Shown: piece by piece, positions 26,817 through 35,358 of the stretch
Layout of the letters: the number at the start of each line of letters is the position of its first letter
Position numbering within the stretch: position 1 is the first letter of the stretch
Assembly (NCBI RefSeq): GCF_020829495.1
Contig: NZ_JAIVFQ010000027.1
Location: forward strand, 1 to 64,000
DNA from: Nostoc favosum CHAB5714
GTDB lineage: Bacteria > Cyanobacteriota > Cyanobacteriia > Cyanobacteriales > Nostocaceae
DNA length: 64,000 nt
Direction of reading: 5' to 3'
Translations under genes and position numbers: made by a program
Notes under the pieces: model-generated
Seen by the model: the letters and a program-made list of their open reading frames with translations, nothing else
Databases searched by the model: none
Told to the model about the DNA's origin: nothing

Positions 26817-27491
26817 ATGAATACTGTTGTGCTAAATCTAGAACCGATTGCTCATTTAAGCGATGAGCAATTTTATCAATTGTGTATTGCCAATCGTGAT
26901 TTAAGCCTGGAAATGAATGCAACCGGAGAATTAATAATTGTGCCAAATCTAGAACCAATTGCTCATTTAACTGATGAGCAATTTTATCAATTGTGTATTG
27001 CCAATCGTGATTTAAGCCTGGAAATGAATGCAACCGGAGAATTAATAATTGTGCCACCAGTAGGAGGAGAAAGCGGAAATCAAGAAGCAGATTTAATTAC
27101 AGACTTAAATAATTGGAATCGTCAAGCAAAATTAGGGAAAGTTTTTAGTTCTTCAACTATCTTTATACTTCCCAACGGTGCAAAACGTTCCCCTGATGCT
27201 GCTTGGGTAAAATTGGAGCGGTGGGAAGCTTTAACGCCAGAACAACGAAAAAAATTTCCGCCACTTGTACCCGACTTTTTGATTGAACTGCGATCGGAGA
27301 CAGACAGCCTTGCACCGATTCAAGAGAAAATGCAGGAATACATTAAAAATGGTCTACGCTTGGGTTGGCTGATTAATCCTCAAGATCGTCAAGTTGAAAT
27401 TTACCGATTTTTGAAAGCTGTAGAAGTTGTACAAATGCCAGCGATTGTTTCTGGAGAAGATATATTACCTGGATTTGAGTTGCAAGTATAG
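26817..27491 (+). CDS. Uma2 family protein with internal 37-residue duplication
   Basis: The 224-residue product has the Uma2 core (IIVPPVGGESGNQEADLI, SPDAAWVKLERW, VPDFLIELRSETD, KNGLRLGWLINPQDRQVEIYR). Its N-terminal 37 residues (NLEPIAHL to ELIIVP) occur twice in a row; without the repeat it would be 187 residues, exactly the length of the paralogue at 27579. ATG 26817 follows GGAAAGG and matches the paralogue, so the extension to 26727 was rejected. The catalytic Glu/Asp pattern PDFLIELRSET is kept. Confidence 0.9.
   Translation: MNTVVLNLEPIAHLSDEQFYQLCIANRDLSLEMNATGELIIVPNLEPIAHLTDEQFYQLCIANRDLSLEMNATGELIIVPPVGGESGNQEADLITDLNNWNRQAKLGKVFSSSTIFILPNGAKRSPDAAWVKLERWEALTPEQRKKFPPLVPDFLIELRSETDSLAPIQEKMQEYIKNGLRLGWLINPQDRQVEIYRFLKAVEVVQMPAIVSGEDILPGFELQV
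26835..27056. repeat. Tandem 111-bp in-frame duplication
   Basis: Two adjacent 111-bp copies (26835-26945 and 26946-27056) encode NLEPIAHL(S/T)DEQFYQLCIAN to ELIIVP. They differ at only a few bases. The paralogue at 27579 has one copy. Confidence 0.92.
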
Positions 27492-27578
27492 GAAGGTTGC
27501 AAATTACACCTCAAAAAATCTTCCAACAAGCAAGAATTTCCTACTGATGTTAGCAACAAAGACATAAGGAAAGGTTTA
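27492..27578 (+). pseudogene. Copied 3' end of the 26210 Uma2 gene
   Basis: GAAGGTTGCAAATTACACCT and what follows repeat 26729-26816, which is the end of the first Uma2 gene plus the leader of the second. It marks the junction of a tandem duplication whose units are 26729-27491 and 27492-28142. It has no start and is a remnant that now serves as leader for the next gene, keeping GGAAAGG before the ATG. Confidence 0.88.
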
Positions 27579-28142
27579 ATGGATACTGTTGTGCTAAATC
27601 TAGAACCAATTGCTCATTTAACTGATGAGCAATTTTATCAGTTGTGTATTGCCAATCGTGATTTAAGCCTGGAAATGAATGCAACCGGAGAATTAATAAT
27701 TGTGCCACCAGTAGGAGGAGAAAGCGGAAATCAAGAAGCTGGACTGATCGCTGATTTAGAAATTTGGAATCGTCAAGCTAAATTAGGGAAAGTTTTTAGT
27801 TCTTCAACTATCTTTATACTTCCCAACGGTGCAAAACGTTCTCCTGATGCTGCTTGGGTAAAATTGGAGCGGTGGGAAGCTTTAACACCAGAACAACGAA
27901 AAAAATTTCCGCCACTTGTACCCGACTTTTTGATTGAACTGCGATCGGAGACAGACAGGCTTGCACCGATTCAAGAGAAAATGCAGGAATACATTAAAAA
28001 TGGTCTGCGTTTGGGTTGGCTGATTAATCCTCAAGATGCAAGAGTTGAAATTTACCGACTTTTGAAAGCTGTAGAAGTTGTGCAAATGCCAGCAATTGTT
28101 TCTGGAGAAGATATACTACCTGGGTTTGAGTTGCAAGTATAG
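27579..28142 (+). CDS. Uma2 family putative endonuclease, tandem copy
   Basis: The 187-residue product is nearly identical to the gene just upstream minus its extra 37-residue repeat. It keeps the Uma2 core (SPDAAWVKLERW, VPDFLIELRSETDRLAP, LRLGWLINPQDARVEIYR). Differences cluster at AGLIADLEIWN and DARVEIYRLL. GGAAAGG precedes ATG 27579. The high identity points to recent duplication or gene conversion. Confidence 0.9.
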   Translation: MDTVVLNLEPIAHLTDEQFYQLCIANRDLSLEMNATGELIIVPPVGGESGNQEAGLIADLEIWNRQAKLGKVFSSSTIFILPNGAKRSPDAAWVKLERWEALTPEQRKKFPPLVPDFLIELRSETDRLAPIQEKMQEYIKNGLRLGWLINPQDARVEIYRLLKAVEVVQMPAIVSGEDILPGFELQV

Positions 28143-28595
28143 GTAAATGATAAGCCTGACGGTATAGCAAAGCTATATCGCATTGTCCCAAAAAATACTG
28201 CACTTGTGAGGTGGGGCGATCGCGTACCCACCCGCCGTAGGCGATCGCATATCGCAACCACATAAAGCCAAGTCGCTGAAATTGAGTTGCAGTTTTGCCC
28301 AGTTAGTTATATTCTCAAATTGCTTGGAATAACAGATTTACTTGCGGAAACTTTCCGACAAAAGAATTAATCTCAGGGAAACGTCCTACGAAATTCAAAA
28401 AAGCGTGTTAAAAATGGTAACTGAACTAAAAACATAGCTTTTAAAAGACTAAAGAAAGTTGATTACCGAAGTATCATCAACATCTAGGGTGGAAAAATTT
28501 AATCTAATTAGCTGCCCTAAAGAATGGTTAAACCTGTTGGTGTACTTGACTAATCAAGCAAGTAATAAGTTTGCAAGTATAAGGTATAGGTTTCA
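28143..28595. other. Intergenic region
   Basis: No gene is seen. There are paired GCGATCGC sites and a CCGTAGGCGATCGC word at 28216-28248. Frames on the minus strand here run into the Uma2 gene and are not supported. The 3' part should contain the promoter of the DUF3352 gene. Confidence 0.4.
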
Positions 28596-30362
28596 ATGGC
28601 ACCGCCTCTTGTGTCTGTTCCGATGAAGAAAAATAAGAAACCGTCTCTGGTGCTGACGCTCTCGGTTGCTGGGCTATTGATTGGTGCGGGGAGTGCAGCA
28701 TACTGGTTGTTAAGCCAGAGACAACGATCTTCTAGTGATTTGCTAGTAGGTGCAAATATTATTCCTGGTGATGCCCTGTTTGCGGTTTCTCTGACAACAG
28801 ATCCCCAGCAGTGGCAGAAATTGCGGGAGTTTGGGACAAAAGAAACCCAAGCAGAACTGGACAAAAATTTAGTTGAATTGCGCGATCGCTTTCTAACTAA
28901 CAATGGTTACGACTTCCAGAAAGATATCGCTCCTTGGGTAGGCAATGACGTTACGATCGCAATTCTTGCCCCAGCAATAGCGAGTAAAGCTGCACCCAAA
29001 CCAGTTACCACCAATGAAGATACTGCTAGCGATCAGCAGTCGATGGTAATGGTATTACCAGTGAAAAACCCAGAAATCGCCAAAAACATTTTGGCACAAC
29101 CTAAAACCCTTAAACAACGCAAATGGATTGACCGTATTTATCAAGGGATCGCCATTAAACAGAGTGAGGGACAAGCAGGAGAAAACTTCTCAGCAGCATT
29201 ACTAGATGGGCGTTTTTTAGTTATAACTGATAGTCCTAAAGCCACAGAACGAGCAATTGATGCTTACAAAAATCAAACATCCCTAGCCACAACAGGGGGC
29301 TTTGCTGAGAACTTTCCAAAAATTGCCGACTACCAACCCTTTGGACAGTTTTATATCAATGTGCCAACAGCAGCTAAAATAGCCGCAGCTTCTCCAAACC
29401 GCCCTTTACCTGCTCAAGTTTTGGCTCAACTGCAAAATAACCAAGGTTTAGCGGGGACAATGACCTTAGAGGCAGAAGGAATCCGCTTCAAGGGCGTTTC
29501 TTGGTTAAACCCTAATAGTCAACGGGTGCTGGCGGTAGAAAACAAAGCTGGGAAAATGCAAAGCCGCGTACCAGCAGAAACCTTAATGATGCTATCTGGT
29601 GGTAACTTACAGAGGTTGTGGGGAGATTACATTTTAACATCTCAGAGAAATCCCCTCTCGCCGATCGCACCAGAACAGATCAGAGGTGGTATAAAATCGC
29701 TTACCGATCTCGATTTAGATAAGGATTTGCTCAGTTGGATGAAAGGCGAGTTTTCCTTATCACTAATTCCTACTACTCCAAAACAAGGCTCACCAGATGA
29801 TTTTCGTGTCGGTTTACTGTTTATGGTACAGACAAGCAATCGCCAATCAGCTGAAGCATCCATAAAACAGCTCGATGAAGTGATGAGAAATCAATACCAG
29901 TTCCAAGTCCAACCGGCAAAAGTCGCAGGTCAACCCGTTGTTAACTGGGTTTCACCCTATGGTACTTTAACTGCCACCCACGGCTGGTTAGATGGAGATG
30001 TCGCCTTTCTAGTAGTGGGCGCTCCCGTTACTGATAAAATTCTTCCCAAACCTAACAACACACTAGCTAGCACTCTTCCATTCCAACAAACAGTTCCTAC
30101 AGAACCAAATCCAACAAATGGTCAATTTTTTCTGGATGTCGAACGAACTGTGAAAAATTTCCCTTTACCAACTCTAATTCCCAATCAACAAACTTTGCTA
30201 GCTGCAACGCGCTCAATTGGGATGACATCCGCCGTCAGCGACAGTCGCAGTAACATCTACGACATTTTTCTAGCACTCAAAAAAGTTAGGAACACAACTC
30301 CCTTGCCTAGTCCAGAAAGTAATAAGAGCAGTTCTGTTACACCACCTACGACTTCTCCATAA
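28596..30362 (+). CDS. DUF3352 domain-containing membrane-anchored protein
   Basis: The 588-residue product has a short basic N-terminus and a single membrane anchor (SLVLTLSVAGLLIGAGSAAYWLL, about 17-39), then a large soluble part of the DUF3352 type (ANIIPGDALFAVSLTTDPQQWQKLREFG; NDVTIAILAP; LLDGRFLVITDSPKATERAIDAY). The family is widespread in cyanobacteria with unknown function and is predicted periplasmic or lumenal. The last 25 residues are Ser/Pro/Thr-rich. ATG 28623 (MKKNKKPS) is an alternative start that begins right at the anchor. Confidence 0.88.
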   Translation: MAPPLVSVPMKKNKKPSLVLTLSVAGLLIGAGSAAYWLLSQRQRSSSDLLVGANIIPGDALFAVSLTTDPQQWQKLREFGTKETQAELDKNLVELRDRFLTNNGYDFQKDIAPWVGNDVTIAILAPAIASKAAPKPVTTNEDTASDQQSMVMVLPVKNPEIAKNILAQPKTLKQRKWIDRIYQGIAIKQSEGQAGENFSAALLDGRFLVITDSPKATERAIDAYKNQTSLATTGGFAENFPKIADYQPFGQFYINVPTAAKIAAASPNRPLPAQVLAQLQNNQGLAGTMTLEAEGIRFKGVSWLNPNSQRVLAVENKAGKMQSRVPAETLMMLSGGNLQRLWGDYILTSQRNPLSPIAPEQIRGGIKSLTDLDLDKDLLSWMKGEFSLSLIPTTPKQGSPDDFRVGLLFMVQTSNRQSAEASIKQLDEVMRNQYQFQVQPAKVAGQPVVNWVSPYGTLTATHGWLDGDVAFLVVGAPVTDKILPKPNNTLASTLPFQQTVPTEPNPTNGQFFLDVERTVKNFPLPTLIPNQQTLLAATRSIGMTSAVSDSRSNIYDIFLALKKVRNTTPLPSPESNKSSSVTPPTTSP

Positions 30363-30386
30363 CAGCAATATGAAAAGTTAGGAGTG

Positions 30387-30532
30387 ATATCATGTCCGCA
30401 TAAATAGTTATGCTAACCATAGCCATTACACCCCACCCCCAGCCCCTCCCCGCAAGCAGGAGGGGAGACAAAGCTACGCTTTGGCGGGGTGGGGTTCTTC
30501 GGGTTTAATAAGCAATCAAGCGGACATGATAT
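30387..30532. mobile_element. 146-bp foldback element, 13-bp perfect ends
   Basis: ATATCATGTCCGC (30387-30399) and GCGGACATGATAT (30520-30532) are perfect terminal inverted repeats enclosing a GC-rich core (CCCCACCCCCAGCCCC ... GGCGGGGTGGGG) that folds back. No transposase is coded. No clean target duplication is seen. Right-end copies of the same family occur at 49862-49917 (split by another element) and 59025-59070, sharing GGGGTTCTTCGGGTTTAATA. Confidence 0.75.
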
Positions 30533-30542
30533 GAGTAGTAGA

Positions 30543-30594
30543 GACGCGATTAATCGCGTCTGTACAGGAGTGAGTAGACGCGATTAATCGCGTC
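30543..30594. repeat. Two perfect 18-bp palindromes in tandem
   Basis: GACGCGATTAATCGCGTC occurs at 30543-30560 and 30577-30594, each followed by TGTACAGGAGTGAG (34-bp period). A shorter copy, GCGATTAATCGC followed by GTCTGTACAGGAGT, occurs at 19973-19996. 30605-30848 holds CTAACTC heptamers and no gene. Confidence 0.85.
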
Positions 30595-30848
30595 TGTACA
30601 GGAGTGAGGAGTTGTACTAATTCTCAAAAATCTTGCCATACAACAATCTTCGCGTCTGGTGTGTCTTTACTTCAGAGCGATATCATCTGTAGCAACCTTA
30701 AAAGGAAATGCTATTAAAAATTATTAATTTATAACTCATAACTCATAACTCCTAACTCCTAACTTTCCCCTGTCCCATGACCCTCTAAGCATATAGGATC
30801 AGAACAGTCAGAATCCATATTTTAAATCATCCACGGAGAGAAGACTTT

Positions 30849-31907
30849 ATGAATTTGGTTGTACTCCAGAACTGGCTGGACAATGCCTCTTTTGCCATAT
30901 TATTCCTAACAATGCTCGTGTATTGGGGAGGAGCGGCTTTTCCGAATCTGCCTTATCTAGCCGCTTTGGGGACAGCTGGGATGGCGATCGCTAATTTGTG
31001 CATGGCGACTCTACTAGGGGCACGATGGATAGAAGCTGGTTACTTTCCCTTAAGTAATCTCTATGAATCCCTGTTTTTCTTAACTTGGGGAATTACCACC
31101 GTCCATCTAATTGCTGAAAGTGGTAGCCGTAGCCGCTTAGTAGGAGTTGTTACAGCTCCTGTGGCAATGTTGATCGCTGCTTTTGCTACCATCACATTAC
31201 CATCCCAGATGCAAGCGTCAGAACCGCTAGTACCTGCCTTGAAGTCAAATTGGCTGATGATGCATGTCAGCGTTATGATGTTGAGTTATTCTGCTTTGAT
31301 GGTGGGTTCGTTATTAGCGATCGCTTTTTTAGTTGTGACTCGCGGTCAAAACATCCAACTACAAGGTAGTTCTGTAGGTACTGGTGGCTATCGCAGCAAC
31401 GGCTACCGCTTAAACAAAGCATCTGAGCTAATTTCTCAACCATCAGCCCCTTCTGCCGAAAATAACGGCTTTGCTCGTTTTGAAACTAGTAGCAACGGCA
31501 ACGGTAACGGTAACACCGCAGTTTTGGGTTTAGTAACTACCTCTGAGCCTCAAATAGCATCTGCCGAACCTCTTTCACCCCAGCGCCTTAGCCTTGCCGA
31601 AACCCTCGACAACATCAGCTATCGCATCATCGGGCTAGGATTTCCCCTGCTGACAATTGGTATTATTGCCGGTGGCGTTTGGGCAAACGAAGCTTGGGGT
31701 TCCTACTGGAGTTGGGACCCCAAAGAAACTTGGGCATTAATTACCTGGTTAGTTTTCGCCGCCTATCTTCACGCCCGAATCACTCGCGGTTGGCAAGGGC
31801 GTCGTCCCGCAATTTTAGCCGCCACCGGCTTTGTTGTGGTTTGGGTTTGCTATCTCGGTGTGAATCTTTTGGGTAAAGGTTTGCATTCTTACGGTTGGTT
31901 CTTTTAG
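30849..31907 (+). CDS. ccsA: Cytochrome c biogenesis protein CcsA (Ycf5)
   Basis: The 352-residue membrane protein has about eight hydrophobic segments and the tryptophan-rich WWD motif [19 protein letters not shown] with conserved histidines ([34 protein letters not shown]). It is the haem-handling partner of Ccs1/CcsB in System II cytochrome c maturation, attaching haem to cytochromes f, c6 and c550 on the lumen side. Databases often call this family CcsB. A variable, Ser/Gly/Asn-rich loop (about 170-245) separates the halves. The partner gene is not in the window. Confidence 0.94.
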   Translation: MNLVVLQNWLDNASFAILFLTMLVYWGGAAFPNLPYLAALGTAGMAIANLCMATLLGARWIEAGYFPLSNLYESLFFLTWGITTVHLIAESGSRSRLVGVVTAPVAMLIAAFATITLPSQMQASEPLVPALKSNWLMMHVSVMMLSYSALMVGSLLAIAFLVVTRGQNIQLQGSSVGTGGYRSNGYRLNKASELISQPSAPSAENNGFARFETSSNGNGNGNTAVLGLVTTSEPQIASAEPLSPQRLSLAETLDNISYRIIGLGFPLLTIGIIAGGVWANEAWGSYWSWDPKETWALITWLVFAAYLHARITRGWQGRRPAILAATGFVVVWVCYLGVNLLGKGLHSYGWFF

Positions 31908-32620
31908 TAACCTCATCCGTAACCCCTCTCCTCTGGTGGCTACCGTCTATACACCAGTGATCGAATTACCCAAAATAAAAGAAAAACCTCACCCTGTCCT
32001 ATCTTTAATCCCTCTCCTTAATAAGGAGAGGGACAGGTTTGGCGTAGCAAAACCAGGTGAGGTATCTTAGGGGCTGGGCAAAAATCTTAAATTGCATCAA
32101 AGACTTGTGTGTACACCATAACCTCTGGCAAAGAGGGACAAAGGAGCAAATTTAAATTTACTATTATTTATCCAACAGAATTCAGGAGTCAGGAGTCAGA
32201 ATTCAAAATGACTTCTCTACGACTGGCGGATAGCGCAGCGTAAAGCCTTCTCTACGAGAGGCAACGCCTTCGGCATGGCAACGCTATGAGCGAGTCGGCG
32301 ATAGCGCAGCGTAAAGCCTTCTCTACGAGAGGCAACGCCTTCGGCATGGCAACGCTATGAGCGAGTATTCGAGCGTCGCGTCTGAATAATCGGCGTTTTT
32401 GCACCCCCACAAAACAAGAAAATTTGGTGCTTAACAAGAAAGTGGCGGGTCTGAATCCCCGACTGATAGCGTAGCGATAGCGATAGCGTAGCGTCGGAAC
32501 GAGCGTCAAGATTGCTGACTCCTGAATTCTGATTTCTGAATTCTTCTTCAACTCTTGGGAATTATTTCGGATGAACTGCTAAATCTGTGGAAAGTATAGA
32601 TTTAGTGACAGGAGATTTTT
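31908..32620. repeat. Intergenic repeats, including a 71-bp tandem pair
   Basis: No gene is seen. At 32231-32295 and 32302-32366 a unit starting TAGCGCAGCGTAAAGCC and ending CAACGCTATGAGCGAGT is repeated with a 71-bp period. It includes the palindrome-like CTTCTCTACGAGAGGC. The flanking TCAGGAGTCAGGAGTCAG and ATTCTGATTTCTGAATTC words are short repeats. 31960-32065 also holds a loose inverted repeat (CCTCACCCTGTCC/GGTGAGG). Confidence 0.75.
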
Positions 32621-32929
32621 ATGGAAGATGGATTCGAGAGACTAAATCACGATGAAGTTGTGTCTATAGAACCAGACACCTTTAATAAATTAGATATTGC
32701 TAAAACTTTTAAAGTCCGTGATTTGATTACAGCAATTAAGGAATATATTGGAGCAGAAGAAACAGATGAGGTAAATTTGTATACCCAAGGATTAAATTGT
32801 GAGGTTTTGCAATTCAGTACTCAAGGATGGAAAAAAGGAAAAGTGAGACTTGCTTTAGAATTTTGTCCTGATGAATCAGAATCACCACTTGATGAAATTT
32901 TTCAAAAGCTCAAACAAGTAGAAAACTAA
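32621..32929 (+). CDS. KGK domain protein
   Basis: This 102-residue protein ends its core with the motif GWKKGKVRLALEFCPDE, the signature that names the cyanobacterial KGK domain. The N-terminal half has DEVVSIEPDTF and KVRDLITAIKEYI. It is acidic overall with no signal or membrane segment. The family is found in cyanobacteria only and its function is unknown. GGAGA lies shortly before ATG 32621 (CAGGAGATTTTT). Neighbours are repeats, so it stands alone. Confidence 0.85.
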   Translation: MEDGFERLNHDEVVSIEPDTFNKLDIAKTFKVRDLITAIKEYIGAEETDEVNLYTQGLNCEVLQFSTQGWKKGKVRLALEFCPDESESPLDEIFQKLKQVEN

Positions 32930-33002
32930 TACCCAATGAGCAAGGGTACTAAAGTCTGAAAACCTTAGTCTTTTTCTACTAGTTTACAGGTAAAAAATCA
33001 CA

Positions 33003-33050
33003 GTCCACTTCAGTGGACTTTGGCTATTAGCCCAGAAATTTATTTCTGGG
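33003..33050. repeat. Two adjacent palindromes
   Basis: GTCCACTTCAGTGGAC (33003-33018) and CCCAGAAATTTATTTCTGGG (33031-33050) are perfect hairpins next to the MerR relic. Hairpin pairs of this kind often mark ends of dispersed repeats or old mobile elements. Confidence 0.8.
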
Positions 33051-33069
33051 CGGGCGGAGCCATCGCTTC

Positions 33070-33279
33070 CTATACAAAAGCTCTAGAATTCAGAAATGGA
33101 AAAATTTTTCGGAGAGTGACAGAAGAAGGGTATTCACCCTGTTGTTCTGTCAAATGTCCTAACCACCACAGAGTCATTGCTTTGCTTTGGACATCACCAA
33201 TGCGTTCGTAGTAACGCAGCGTATGCACACTAAGATTGGTGAGTGCTGCGACTTGCTCAATAGTAAGGTCTTTTGTCAT
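33070..33279 (-). pseudogene. MerR-type regulator relic
   Basis: MTKDLTIEQVAALTNLSVHT followed by LRYYERIGDV is the winged-helix N-terminus of a MerR regulator. After about 30 residues homology stops: the next residues (QSKAMTLWWLGHLTEQQ) do not continue the wing or the dimer helix. MerR proteins are 110-160 residues or longer, whereas this frame ends after about 69. It looks like the 5' remnant of a deleted gene next to two palindromes. Confidence 0.65.
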
Positions 33280-33291
33280 CACAAAAACCAA

Positions 33292-33600
33292 GGTAGCTCT
33301 TAGAGTGCGGTCTAAGTCAAGTTATACCAATTTTAAAAATGATTGTGACAGATGGACAGAGAAAACCCTGATACACTAAGCGGTTTCCAATCCAAAATCT
33401 AAAATCCAAAATCCAAAATGGTATTATTTTCTCCCTGATGTTACTATTTGTCAGATGATGCGGTTTTTAACTTCAGTTTGGATCTCCTCAAAATGCTGTT
33501 ATGTCGGCATAGTCACAGCATATTAGCGATTCGTGATACAAGCAGATGCACGCCGATACAATAGAAAATTATCTGTGTCCGTCTGCGGTAAAAAACCAAA
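33292..33600. other. Intergenic region
   Basis: No gene is seen. AATCCAAAATCTAAAATCC-type short repeats lie at 33389-33420. The remainder is AT-rich and leads into tilS. Confidence 0.4.
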
Positions 33601-34587
33601 ATGGTATGGACTCCTCTACACGCAAAAATCCATCGCACCATCCGATCGCGCCACTTATTTGAGCGCAACCAGCGTCTATTAATCGCTGTCTCCGGCGGAC
33701 AGGATTCTCTGTGTTTAATAAAATTACTTTTAGATTTACAATCCAAATGGGGATGGGATTTAGGTATTGCCCACTGCGATCATCGTTGGCGTTCTGACTC
33801 CGAAGCTAATGCTCATCACGTTGAAAATTTAGCTAAAACTTGGGGTATAGCCTTTTATTTAGAAACAGCGAACGAACCTATAAATAGTGAAGCTGCTGCA
33901 CGCGATTGGCGCTATCAAGCTTTAAGTGCGATCGCCAAAGCAAATAATTATCAATATATAGTTACAGGACACACCGCAAGCGATCGCGCCGAAACTCTCC
34001 TCTACAATTTAATTCGCGGTACTGGTGCTGATGGTTTGCAAGCCCTAACTTGGCAACGCCCGCTAACTACAGGCATTATGCTAGTGCGTCCACTTTTAGA
34101 AATTACTCGCACACAAACAGAGCAATTTTGTCAAGAGTTTAAATTACCAATTTGGGAAGATTCCACCAATCAAGATTTGCAATATGCCCGCAACCGCATT
34201 CGCCAAGAGTTAATACCATATTTGCGGGAAAATTTCAATCCCCAGGTAGAATCAGCCTTAGCCCAAACAGCAGAACTTCTCCAAGCGGAAGTGGAATATT
34301 TAGAAAAATCTGCCCAGGAGTTGCGGGAAGAGGCGATGAACATGGGACATAAAGAAGATTCTCTTCCTCCCTTGAGATTCAATCGTCGGGTATTGCAGAA
34401 AGCACCATTGGCACTGCAACGTCGAGTGATGCGTCAGGTGTTGCAGCAAATACTGACTGATGCCCCTAGTTTTGAACACATCGAAAAATTAACGGCTCTA
34501 ATTATAGCGCCCAACCGATCGCAAACTGATCCATTTCCTGGTGGTGCGATCGCTCAAGTAGAAGGCGACTGGATCTGCTTGAAATAG
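33601..34587 (+). CDS. tilS: tRNA(Ile)-lysidine synthase
   Basis: This 328-residue N-type ATP pyrophosphatase has the PP-loop LLIAVSGGQDSLCLIKLL and the family stretches GIAHCDHRWRSDSEAN, GHTASDRAETLLYNLIRGTGADGL and EDSTNQDLQYARNRIRQELIPYLR. It modifies the wobble C of tRNA-Ile(CAU) to lysidine, letting it read AUA. The length is normal for cyanobacterial TilS, which lacks the longer C-terminal domain of the E. coli enzyme. A higBA pair follows 30 bases downstream. Confidence 0.96.
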   Translation: MVWTPLHAKIHRTIRSRHLFERNQRLLIAVSGGQDSLCLIKLLLDLQSKWGWDLGIAHCDHRWRSDSEANAHHVENLAKTWGIAFYLETANEPINSEAAARDWRYQALSAIAKANNYQYIVTGHTASDRAETLLYNLIRGTGADGLQALTWQRPLTTGIMLVRPLLEITRTQTEQFCQEFKLPIWEDSTNQDLQYARNRIRQELIPYLRENFNPQVESALAQTAELLQAEVEYLEKSAQELREEAMNMGHKEDSLPPLRFNRRVLQKAPLALQRRVMRQVLQQILTDAPSFEHIEKLTALIIAPNRSQTDPFPGGAIAQVEGDWICLK

Positions 34588-34617
34588 TTATTTAAAGTCT
34601 TTTTGTTATCAGGGACG

Positions 34618-34917
34618 ATGCACATTATTAGTTTTATAATTTTAAGAGAATATGGAGAAAACCATGCAGACTGTCAGGAAGCACTAAGTAATTGGTATAA
34701 AGTTGTTACTAAAGCGAAATGGTTAAATTTAGTTGAAGTACAGCAGGTTTTTCCTAAAACTGAAGCTGTTGGTAATTTTACAGTTTTCAATATTAAAGGA
34801 AATAAATATCGCTTGATTGTTAGTATAGATTATGAAGGGCAGTTAATTTATATTAAGTATATCCTCACCCATGCGGAATATGATAAGGATAACTGGAAAG
34901 ATGACCCTTACTTTTAA
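34618..34917 (+). CDS. higB: HigB-type mRNA interferase toxin
   Basis: The 99-residue product has the HigB pattern: MHIISFIILREYGENHADCQEALSNWYKVVTKAKW, NFTVFNIKGNKYRLIVSIDYE and IYIKYILTHAEYDKDNWK. HigB is a RelE-fold ribosome-dependent mRNA endonuclease. ATG 34618 starts right before the conserved strand, replacing an upstream TTG frame start. The gene order toxin-then-antitoxin and a 17-base overlap with the next gene are typical of higBA and imply translational coupling. Confidence 0.92.
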   Translation: MHIISFIILREYGENHADCQEALSNWYKVVTKAKWLNLVEVQQVFPKTEAVGNFTVFNIKGNKYRLIVSIDYEGQLIYIKYILTHAEYDKDNWKDDPYF

Positions 34918-35302
34918 TCCAGATAAATACAAAGAATTATTAACAGCTTATCTTCCCAAGCTGATAAAAAGTGAAGTTGAAAATGAACAAGCTTTAAAGA
35001 TAGTAGAAGATTTAATGCACCGGGAACGTACCCCAGAAGAAGACGAACTTTATCATTTATTAATTACTTTAATTGAAAAGTTTGAACAAGAATATTATCA
35101 GCCAAGCCAGCAGAATAATCCTGTATCTATGTTGTTATTTATTTTAGATGAATCTGAGAGAAGTAGAGATGATTTAGTAGCGGTTTTAGGGACAGAAGAT
35201 TTGGTTGATAATATTTTAAATGGACAACAGAAAATAAATACAGAACAAGCGCGTAAGCTGGGAGAGTTTTTTCATATAGAATCTAGTTTATTTATGAAAT
35301 AA
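34901..35302 (+). CDS. higA: HigA-type antitoxin
   Basis: The 133-residue partner of HigB has an N-terminal helical region (PDKYKELLTAYLPKLIKSEVENEQAL, MHRERTPEEDELYHLLITLIEKFE) and a C-terminal helix-turn-helix (MLLFILDESERSRDDLVAVLG ... NGQQKINTEQARKLGEFFHI), the usual layout of HigA in this subfamily. It should neutralise HigB and repress the operon. ATG 34901 lies inside the end of higB; the longer frame from 34871 is less likely. Confidence 0.92.
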   Translation: MTLTFNPDKYKELLTAYLPKLIKSEVENEQALKIVEDLMHRERTPEEDELYHLLITLIEKFEQEYYQPSQQNNPVSMLLFILDESERSRDDLVAVLGTEDLVDNILNGQQKINTEQARKLGEFFHIESSLFMK

Positions 35303-35321
35303 TAACTAAGTTCGTAGTTCC

Positions 35322-35354
35322 TACTTGGGCTTTAGCTTGGCTAAAGCCCAAGTA
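35322..35354. terminator. 15-bp hairpin between higA and hmpF
   Basis: TACTTGGGCTTTAGC and GCTAAAGCCCAAGTA pair perfectly around a three-base loop (TTG). It sits between the convergent higA and hmpF genes and could end both transcripts. There is no long T-run, so it may also be a dispersed hairpin. Confidence 0.6.
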
Positions 35355-35358
35355 CTTG

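Noticed and set aside
32252-32551. 99-residue minus-strand frame
   Set aside because: It lies entirely in dispersed and tandem palindromic repeats.
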